DNA of 64,000 nt, taken from positions 9,085,738-9,149,737 of the forward strand of contig OX459102.1 in NCBI GenBank assembly GCA_949775045.1, given 5' to 3'. Shown here in pieces: positions 56,537 through 64,000 of this stretch; positions within the stretch are counted from its first letter, which is position 1, and the number at the start of each line of letters is the position of its first letter. The stretch comes from Metridium senile (Eukaryota > Cnidaria > Anthozoa > Actiniaria > Metridiidae). Under the pieces are notes generated by a model. That model made no database searches, was not told the DNA's origin, and was given only the letters and a program-made list of their open reading frames with translations. The translations under genes and the position numbers were made by a program.

Positions 56537-56769
56537 TATATTTATGTTTTGCTGCATATACAGGTTGAATTGTGAAAATGGAATATTGAATAGTGCTTTC
56601 CAACAACGAAATGCATTGCATATATATTATGGAATTGTTGGAATTAAAGCACAATTCTTGAATTCTAATATATTATATTTTAGCTCGACTCATCAAAATA
56701 GTCAAAGTAAGTTAAAAAAGAAGAAGGTCTTAAATTAGTCTGATTTTTACATCTTTTTTGTTCATCAAA

Positions 56770-56841
56770 GGCTCAGTGGTCTAGTGGTATGATTCTCGCT
56801 TTGGGTGCGAGAGGCCACGGGTTCGATTCCCGTCTGAGCCC
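56770..56841 (+). tRNA. tRNA-Pro(TGG)
   Basis: Consensus; AGGAG flank. Confidence 0.97.
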
Positions 56842-57167
56842 AGGAGATGATGTTTTTAGCTAAATTGCACTTTTGGACAAACATTTTCTATCGAAGTGCA
56901 TTGATTGGTTGAAATGCAACATGAATGCGCTAGCAATACAACTGCCTTTCTCCATATAAAGAGCGATAGTTTAATTCTCAGAACGTTAAAAATTACTTCT
57001 TTTGAAGTGCACAGTAGTTTATATACAATTTTCAGCTTTCTTTACTATTTGCGTTTCATTGCGCGCAGCAATATTTCTGCAAAATAATATTGTATTTTCT
57101 ATGACAATGTTTACATTTTTTGATATTTTTGTTGTCAAGGTAACTTTAAGACTAGAATTCTAGCCTT

Positions 57168-57253
57168 CCTTCGATAGCTCAGTTGGTAGAGCGGGGGACT
57201 GTAGAGTCAAAGCTGTTATCCCTAGGTCGCTGGTTCAAATCCGGCTCGAAGGA
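57168..57253 (+). tRNA. tRNA-Tyr(GTA) copy 20
   Basis: Consensus; T5 trailer; type b; intron 57205-57217. Confidence 0.97.
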
Positions 57254-57486
57254 TATTTTTAAGTTTTGCTGCATAAACAGGTTGAATTGTGAAAACCGAA
57301 TATTGAATAGTGCTTTCCAACAACGAAATGCATTGCATATATATTATGGAATTGTTGGAATTAAAGCACAATTCTTGAATTCTAATATATTATATTTTAG
57401 CTCGACTCATCAAAATAGTCAAAGTAAGTTAAAAAAGAAGAAGGTCTTAAATTAGTCTGATTTTTACATCTTTTTTGTTCATCAAA

Positions 57487-57558
57487 GGCTCAGTGGTCTA
57501 GTGGTATGATTCTCGCTTTGGGTGCGAGAGGCCACGGGTTCGATTCCCGTCTGAGCCC
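57487..57558 (+). tRNA. tRNA-Pro(TGG)
   Basis: Consensus; followed by the CTCAGCTTTCTCTAC spacer variant. Confidence 0.97.
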
Positions 57559-57884
57559 AGAAGATGATGTTTTTAGCTAAATTGCACTTTTGGACAAACA
57601 TTTTCTATCGAAGTACATTGATTGGTTGAAATGCAACATGAATGCGCTAGCAATACAACTGCCTTTCTCCATATAAAGAGCGATAGTTTAATTCTGAGAA
57701 CGTTAAAAATTACTTCTTTTGAAGTGCACAGTAGTTTATATACAATTCTCAGCTTTCTCTACTATTTGCGTTTCATTGCGCGCAGCAATATTTCTGCAAA
57801 ATAATATTGTATTTTCTATGACAATGTTTACATTTTTTGATATTTTTGTTGTCAAGGTAACTTTAAGACTAGAATTCTAGCCTT

Positions 57885-57970
57885 CCTTCGATAGCTCAGT
57901 TGGTAGAGCGGGGGACTGTAGAGTCAAAGCTGTTATCCCTAGGTCGCTGGTTCAAATCCGGCTCGAAGGA
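57885..57970 (+). tRNA. tRNA-Tyr(GTA) copy 21
   Basis: Consensus; type a, 726-bp unit; intron 57922-57934. Confidence 0.97.
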
Positions 57971-58212
57971 TATTTTTAAGTTTTGCTGCATAAACAGGTT
58001 GAATTGTGAAAACCGAATATTGAATAGTGCTTTCCAACAACGAAATGCATTGCATATATATTATATTATGTAATTGTTGAAATTAAGCACAATTCTTGAA
58101 TTATAATATATTAATTATATTTTAGCGCGTACTCATCAAAATAGTCAAAGTAAGTTAAAAAAGAAGAAGGTCTTAAATTAGTCTGATTTTTACATCTTTT
58201 TTGTTCATCAAA

Positions 58213-58284
58213 GGCTCAGTGGTCTAGTGGTATGATTCTCGCTTTGGGTGCGAGAGGCCACGGGTTCGATTCCCGTCTGAGCCC
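58213..58284 (+). tRNA. tRNA-Pro(TGG)
   Basis: Consensus; AGAAG flank. Confidence 0.97.
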
Positions 58285-58610
58285 AGAAGATGATGTTTTT
58301 AGCTAAATTGCACTTTTGGACAAACATTTTCTATCGAAGTGCATTGATTGGTTGAAATGCAACATGAATGCGCTAGCAATACAACTGCCTTTCTCCATAT
58401 AAAGAGCGATAGTTTAATTCTCAGAACGTTAAAAATTACTTCTTTTGAAGTGCACAGTAGTTTATATACAATTTTCAGCTTTCTTTACTATTTGCGTTTC
58501 ATTGCGCGCAGCAATATTTCTGCAAAATAATATTGTATTTTCTATGACAATGTTTACATTTTTTGATATTTTTGTTGTCAAGGTAACTTTAAGACTAGAA
58601 TTCTAGCCTT

Positions 58611-58696
58611 CCTTCGATAGCTCAGTTGGTAGAGCGGGGGACTGTAGAGTCAAAGCTGTTATCCCTAGGTCGCTGGTTCAAATCCGGCTCGAAGGA
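58611..58696 (+). tRNA. tRNA-Tyr(GTA) copy 22
   Basis: Consensus; 2888 bp after 55723 and followed by the same 728-bp unit; intron 58648-58660. Confidence 0.97.
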
Positions 58697-58941
58697 TATT
58701 TTTAAGTTTTGCTGCATAAACAGGTTGAATTGTGAAAACCGAATATTGAATAGTGCTTTCCAACAACGAAATGCATTGCATATATATTATATTATGTAAT
58801 TGTTGAAATTAAGCACAATTCTTGAATTATAATATATTAATTATATTTTAGCGCGTACTCATCAAAATAGTCAAAGTAAGTTAAAAAAGAAGAAGGTCTT
58901 AATAAATTAGTCTTATTTTTACATCTTTTTTGTTCATCAAA

Positions 58942-59013
58942 GGCTCAGTGGTCTAGTGGTATGATTCTCGCTTTGGGTGCGAGAGGCCACGGGTTCGATT
59001 CCCGTCTGAGCCC
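58942..59013 (+). tRNA. tRNA-Pro(TGG)
   Basis: Consensus; AAGAG flank as in 56054. Confidence 0.97.
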
Positions 59014-59338
59014 AAGAGATGATGTTTTTAGCTAAATTGCACTTTTTGACAAACATTTTCTATCGAAGTACATTGATTGGTTGAAATGCAACATGAATGC
59101 GCTAGCAATACAACTGCCTTTCTCCATATAAAGAGCGATAGTTTAATTCTGAGAACATAACAAATACTTTCTTTTAAGTACACAGTAGTTTGTATACAAT
59201 TTTCAGCTTCTTTTACTATTTGCGTTTCATTGCGCGCAGCAATATTTCTGCAAAATAATATTGTATTTTCTATGACAATGTTTACATTTTTTGATATTTT
59301 TGTTGTCAAGGTAACTTTAAGACTAGAATTCTAGCCTT

Positions 59339-59424
59339 CCTTCGATAGCTCAGTTGGTAGAGCGGGGGACTGTAGAGTCAAAGCTGTTATCCCTAGGTCG
59401 CTGGTTCAAATCCGGCTCGAAGGA
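59339..59424 (+). tRNA. tRNA-Tyr(GTA) copy 23
   Basis: Consensus; last copy with the variant trailer in this window; intron 59376-59388. Confidence 0.97.
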
Positions 59425-59657
59425 TATATTTATGTTTTGCTGCATATACAGGTTGAATTGTGAAAATGGAATATTGAATAGTGCTTTCCAACAACGAAAT
59501 GCATTGCATATATATTATGGAATTGTTGGAATTAAAGCACAATTCTTGAATTCTAATATATTATATTTTAGCTCGACTCATCAAAATAGTCAAAGTAAGT
59601 TAAAAAAGAAGAAGGTCTTAAATTAGTCTGATTTTTACATCTTTTTTGTTCATCAAA

Positions 59658-59729
59658 GGCTCAGTGGTCTAGTGGTATGATTCTCGCTTTGGGTGCGAGA
59701 GGCCACGGGTTCGATTCCCGTCTGAGCCC
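59658..59729 (+). tRNA. tRNA-Pro(TGG)
   Basis: Consensus; AGGAG flank. Confidence 0.97.
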
Positions 59730-60055
59730 AGGAGATGATGTTTTTAGCTAAATTGCACTTTTGGACAAACATTTTCTATCGAAGTGCATTGATTGGTTGA
59801 AATGCAACATGAATGCGCTAGCAATACAACTGCCTTTCTCCATATAAAGAGCGATAGTTTAATTCTCAGAACGTTAAAAATTACTTCTTTTGAAGTGCAC
59901 AGTAGTTTATATACAATTTTCAGCTTTCTTTACTATTTGCGTTTCATTGCGCGCAGCAATATTTCTGCAAAATAATATTGTATTTTCTATGACAATGTTT
60001 ACATTTTTTGATATTTTTGTTGTCAAGGTAACTTTAAGACTAGAATTCTAGCCTT

Positions 60056-60141
60056 CCTTCGATAGCTCAGTTGGTAGAGCGGGGGACTGTAGAGTCAAAG
60101 CTGTTATCCCTAGGTCGCTGGTTCAAATCCGGCTCGAAGGA
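60056..60141 (+). tRNA. tRNA-Tyr(GTA) copy 24
   Basis: Consensus; type a; intron 60093-60105. Here the 2888-bp register breaks (type b expected). Confidence 0.97.
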
Positions 60142-60383
60142 TATTTTTAAGTTTTGCTGCATAAACAGGTTGAATTGTGAAAACCGAATATTGAATAGTG
60201 CTTTCCAACAACGAAATGCATTGCATATATATTATATTATGTAATTGTTGAAATTAAGCACAATTCTTGAATTATAATATATTAATTATATTTTAGCGCG
60301 TACTCATCAAAATAGTCAAAGTAAGTTAAAAAAGAAGAAGGTCTTAAATTAGTCTGATTTTTACATCTTTTTTGTTCATCAAA

Positions 60384-60455
60384 GGCTCAGTGGTCTAGTG
60401 GTATGATTCTCGCTTTGGGTGCGAGAGGCCACGGGTTCGATTCCCGTCTGAGCCC
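60384..60455 (+). tRNA. tRNA-Pro(TGG)
   Basis: Consensus; AGAAG flank. Confidence 0.97.
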
Positions 60456-60781
60456 AGAAGATGATGTTTTTAGCTAAATTGCACTTTTGGACAAACATTT
60501 TCTATCGAAGTGCATTGATTGGTTGAAATGCAACATGAATGCGCTAGCAATACAACTGCCTTTCTCCATATAAAGAGCGATAGTTTAATTCTCAGAACGT
60601 TAAAAATTACTTCTTTTGAAGTGCACAGTAGTTTATATACAATTTTCAGCTTTCTTTACTATTTGCGTTTCATTGCGCGCAGCAATATTTCTGCAAAATA
60701 ATATTGTATTTTCTATGACAATGTTTACATTTTTTGATATTTTTGTTGTCAAGGTAACTTTAAGACTAGAATTCTAGCCTT

Positions 60782-60867
60782 CCTTCGATAGCTCAGTTGG
60801 TAGAGCGGGGGACTGTAGAGTCAAAGCTGTTATCCCTAGGTCGCTGGTTCAAATCCGGCTCGAAGGA
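60782..60867 (+). tRNA. tRNA-Tyr(GTA) copy 25
   Basis: Consensus; type b; intron 60819-60831; start of a 2169-bp trimer. Confidence 0.97.
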
Positions 60868-61100
60868 TATTTTTAAGTTTTGCTGCATAAACAGGTTGAA
60901 TTGTGAAAACCGAATATTGAATAGTGCTTTCCAACAACGAAATGCATTGCATATATATTATGGAATTGTTGGAATTAAAGCACAATTCTTGAATTCTAAT
61001 ATATTATATTTTAGCTCGACTCATCAAAATAGTCAAAGTAAGTTAAAAAAGAAGAAGGTCTTAAATTAGTCTGATTTTTACATCTTTTTTGTTCATCAAA

Positions 61101-61172
61101 GGCTCAGTGGTCTAGTGGTATGATTCTCGCTTTGGGTGCGAGAGGCCACGGGTTCGATTCCCGTCTGAGCCC
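61101..61172 (+). tRNA. tRNA-Pro(TGG)
   Basis: Consensus; followed by the CTCAGCTTTCTCTAC variant. Confidence 0.97.
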
Positions 61173-61498
61173 AGAAGATGATGTTTTTAGCTAAATTGCA
61201 CTTTTGGACAAACATTTTCTATCGAAGTACATTGATTGGTTGAAATGCAACATGAATGCGCTAGCAATACAACTGCCTTTCTCCATATAAAGAGCGATAG
61301 TTTAATTCTGAGAACGTTAAAAATTACTTCTTTTGAAGTGCACAGTAGTTTATATACAATTCTCAGCTTTCTCTACTATTTGCGTTTCATTGCGCGCAGC
61401 AATATTTCTGCAAAATAATATTGTATTTTCTATGACAATGTTTACATTTTTTGATATTTTTGTTGTCAAGGTAACTTTAAGACTAGAATTCTAGCCTT

Positions 61499-61584
61499 CC
61501 TTCGATAGCTCAGTTGGTAGAGCGGGGGACTGTAGAGTCAAAGCTGTTATCCCTAGGTCGCTGGTTCAAATCCGGCTCGAAGGA
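61499..61584 (+). tRNA. tRNA-Tyr(GTA) copy 26
   Basis: Consensus; type a; intron 61536-61548. Confidence 0.97.
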
Positions 61585-61826
61585 TATTTTTAAGTTTTGC
61601 TGCATAAACAGGTTGAATTGTGAAAACCGAATATTGAATAGTGCTTTCCAACAACGAAATGCATTGCATATATATTATATTATGTAATTGTTGAAATTAA
61701 GCACAATTCTTGAATTATAATATATTAATTATATTTTAGCGCGTACTCATCAAAATAGTCAAAGTAAGTTAAAAAAGAAGAAGGTCTTAAATTAGTCTGA
61801 TTTTTACATCTTTTTTGTTCATCAAA

Positions 61827-61898
61827 GGCTCAGTGGTCTAGTGGTATGATTCTCGCTTTGGGTGCGAGAGGCCACGGGTTCGATTCCCGTCTGAGCCC
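61827..61898 (+). tRNA. tRNA-Pro(TGG)
   Basis: Consensus; AGAAG flank. Confidence 0.97.
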
Positions 61899-62224
61899 AG
61901 AAGATGATGTTTTTAGCTAAATTGCACTTTTGGACAAACATTTTCTATCGAAGTGCATTGATTGGTTGAAATGCAACATGAATGCGCTAGCAATACAACT
62001 GCCTTTCTCCATATAAAGAGCGATAGTTTAATTCTCAGAACGTTAAAAATTACTTCTTTTGAAGTGCACAGTAGTTTATATACAATTTTCAGCTTTCTTT
62101 ACTATTTGCGTTTCATTGCGCGCAGCAATATTTCTGCAAAATAATATTGTATTTTCTATGACAATGTTTACATTTTTTGATATTTTTGTTGTCAAGGTAA
62201 CTTTAAGACTAGAATTCTAGCCTT

Positions 62225-62310
62225 CCTTCGATAGCTCAGTTGGTAGAGCGGGGGACTGTAGAGTCAAAGCTGTTATCCCTAGGTCGCTGGTTCAAATCCG
62301 GCTCGAAGGA
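62225..62310 (+). tRNA. tRNA-Tyr(GTA) copy 27
   Basis: Consensus; type a; intron 62262-62274. Confidence 0.97.
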
Positions 62311-62552
62311 TATTTTTAAGTTTTGCTGCATAAACAGGTTGAATTGTGAAAACCGAATATTGAATAGTGCTTTCCAACAACGAAATGCATTGCATATATA
62401 TTATATTATGTAATTGTTGAAATTAAGCACAATTCTTGAATTATAATATATTAATTATATTTTAGCGCGTACTCATCAAAATAGTCAAAGTAAGTTAAAA
62501 AAGAAGAAGGTCTTAAATTAGTCTGATTTTTACATCTTTTTTGTTCATCAAA

Positions 62553-62624
62553 GGCTCAGTGGTCTAGTGGTATGATTCTCGCTTTGGGTGCGAGAGGCCA
62601 CGGGTTCGATTCCCGTCTGAGCCC
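62553..62624 (+). tRNA. tRNA-Pro(TGG)
   Basis: Consensus; AGAAG flank. Confidence 0.97.
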
Positions 62625-62950
62625 AGAAGATGATGTTTTTAGCTAAATTGCACTTTTGGACAAACATTTTCTATCGAAGTGCATTGATTGGTTGAAATGC
62701 AACATGAATGCGCTAGCAATACAACTGCCTTTCTCCATATAAAGAGCGATAGTTTAATTCTCAGAACGTTAAAAATTACTTCTTTTGAAGTGCACAGTAG
62801 TTTATATACAATTTTCAGCTTTCTTTACTATTTGCGTTTCATTGCGCGCAGCAATATTTCTGCAAAATAATATTGTATTTTCTATGACAATGTTTACATT
62901 TTTTGATATTTTTGTTGTCAAGGTAACTTTAAGACTAGAATTCTAGCCTT

Positions 62951-63036
62951 CCTTCGATAGCTCAGTTGGTAGAGCGGGGGACTGTAGAGTCAAAGCTGTT
63001 ATCCCTAGGTCGCTGGTTCAAATCCGGCTCGAAGGA
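62951..63036 (+). tRNA. tRNA-Tyr(GTA) copy 28
   Basis: Consensus; type b; intron 62988-63000; repeats the 60782 position at +2169. Confidence 0.97.
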
Positions 63037-63269
63037 TATTTTTAAGTTTTGCTGCATAAACAGGTTGAATTGTGAAAACCGAATATTGAATAGTGCTTTC
63101 CAACAACGAAATGCATTGCATATATATTATGGAATTGTTGGAATTAAAGCACAATTCTTGAATTCTAATATATTATATTTTAGCTCGACTCATCAAAATA
63201 GTCAAAGTAAGTTAAAAAAGAAGAAGGTCTTAAATTAGTCTGATTTTTACATCTTTTTTGTTCATCAAA

Positions 63270-63341
63270 GGCTCAGTGGTCTAGTGGTATGATTCTCGCT
63301 TTGGGTGCGAGAGGCCACGGGTTCGATTCCCGTCTGAGCCC
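63270..63341 (+). tRNA. tRNA-Pro(TGG)
   Basis: Consensus; last complete Pro copy in the window. Confidence 0.97.
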
Positions 63342-63667
63342 AGAAGATGATGTTTTTAGCTAAATTGCACTTTTGGACAAACATTTTCTATCGAAGTACA
63401 TTGATTGGTTGAAATGCAACATGAATGCGCTAGCAATACAACTGCCTTTCTCCATATAAAGAGCGATAGTTTAATTCTGAGAACGTTAAAAATTACTTCT
63501 TTTGAAGTGCACAGTAGTTTATATACAATTCTCAGCTTTCTCTACTATTTGCGTTTCATTGCGCGCAGCAATATTTCTGCAAAATAATATTGTATTTTCT
63601 ATGACAATGTTTACATTTTTTGATATTTTTGTTGTCAAGGTAACTTTAAGACTAGAATTCTAGCCTT

Positions 63668-63753
63668 CCTTCGATAGCTCAGTTGGTAGAGCGGGGGACT
63701 GTAGAGTCAAAGCTGTTATCCCTAGGTCGCTGGTTCAAATCCGGCTCGAAGGA
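63668..63753 (+). tRNA. tRNA-Tyr(GTA) copy 29
   Basis: Consensus; type a; intron 63705-63717. Confidence 0.97.
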
Positions 63754-63995
63754 TATTTTTAAGTTTTGCTGCATAAACAGGTTGAATTGTGAAAACCGAA
63801 TATTGAATAGTGCTTTCCAACAACGAAATGCATTGCATATATATTATATTATGTAATTGTTGAAATTAAGCACAATTCTTGAATTATAATATATTAATTA
63901 TATTTTAGCGCGTACTCATCAAAATAGTCAAAGTAAGTTAAAAAAGAAGAAGGTCTTAAATTAGTCTGATTTTTACATCTTTTTTGTTCATCAAA

Positions 63996-64000
63996 GGCTC
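63996..64000 (+). tRNA. tRNA-Pro, cut by window edge
   Basis: The first five bases (GGCTC) follow the usual leader TTTGTTCATCAAA, at the expected 328-bp distance from the last Tyr start. The array therefore continues to the right. Confidence 0.85.

Larger units (their letters stand above)
44884..64000 (+). repeat. tRNA-Tyr/tRNA-Pro tandem array, about 717-730-bp units, continuing past the window
   Basis: From 44884 each unit reads Tyr gene, 230-245-bp spacer, Pro gene, 320-330-bp spacer. Tyr-to-Tyr spacings are 717, 719, 726, 728, 729 or 730 bp. Two spacer types alternate: type a (TATTATATTATGTAATTG, 726-730 bp units) and type b (TATTATGGAATTGTTGG, mostly 717). 26 full pairs are seen after the diverged edge, then one Tyr with a cut Pro. 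Every 90-, 77- and 60-codon frame inside is a shadow of this repeat. Confidence 0.97.

Noticed and set aside
44899..63587. Recurrent 60-, 77- and 90-codon open frames in the array, as if a repeated small-protein family
   Set aside because: They start inside the tRNA-Tyr gene (the 'MVERGTVESK' frames) or in the spacer and recur only because the whole unit recurs. They have no independent coding features.
41388..64000. CRISPR-like or viral repeat interpretation of the regular array
   Set aside because: Units are over 700 bp and contain two complete tRNA genes with pol III signals and a eukaryotic tRNA intron; there are no short direct repeats with unique spacers.

Overview
The window is nuclear DNA of an animal, most likely a cnidarian (sea anemone or coral). 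This is inferred from AT-rich sequence, short exons separated by GT-AG introns, many small fold-back transposons present in several copies, simple-sequence arrays, a Sulfotransfer_4-type gene of the kind that is expanded in cnidarians, and spliced eukaryotic-type tRNA genes. The species cannot be named from sequence alone.

Left part (1-36,971): five protein genes are supported. (1) The minus strand from 8601 leftwards carries the first ten coding exons of mitochondrial alpha-aminoadipic semialdehyde synthase (AASS, lysine catabolism), which runs off the left edge. (2) On the plus strand, 9673-12490, a three-exon gene encodes a 610-aa protein joining a WW-like N-terminus, an acidic tract and twelve C2H2 zinc fingers. 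(3) The minus strand 17656-14388 holds a small secreted cysteine-rich protein of unknown function, with minisatellites in its introns. (4) The minus strand about 35478-21686 holds a long multi-exon gene for a lysine/glutamate-rich protein ending in degenerate EF-hand-like repeats; an intronless 139-codon ORF (26680-27099) lies on the opposite strand inside one of its introns. (5) A single-exon sulfotransferase-like gene lies at 36243-36971. Introns and intergenic DNA are filled by at least ten fold-back (MITE-like) elements, several in two copies and some nested, and by tandem repeats. In AASS, the 3' splice site plus the first part of exon 8 has been tandemly copied six times.

Middle (36,972-41,387): mostly non-coding, with diverged repeat copies and one unexplained ORF.

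Right part (41,388-64,000): a tandem array alternates an intron-containing tRNA-Tyr(GTA) gene and an intronless tRNA-Pro(TGG) gene, both on the plus strand, in units of about 717-730 bp. I count 29 plus-strand Tyr genes and 28 complete plus-strand Pro genes, with a 29th Pro gene cut by the window edge. Decayed, truncated and inverted copies occur only at the left border (41.9-45.3 kb). From 45.6 kb on the units are nearly identical and arranged in higher-order repeats (two identical-length 2892-bp tetramers, two 1446-bp dimers, and later mixed blocks), which points to continuing unequal exchange or conversion. The array continues beyond the window and is its most remarkable structure.

All spliced models here are conceptual: exon borders were chosen by GT-AG signals, phase continuity and family resemblance, without transcript data.
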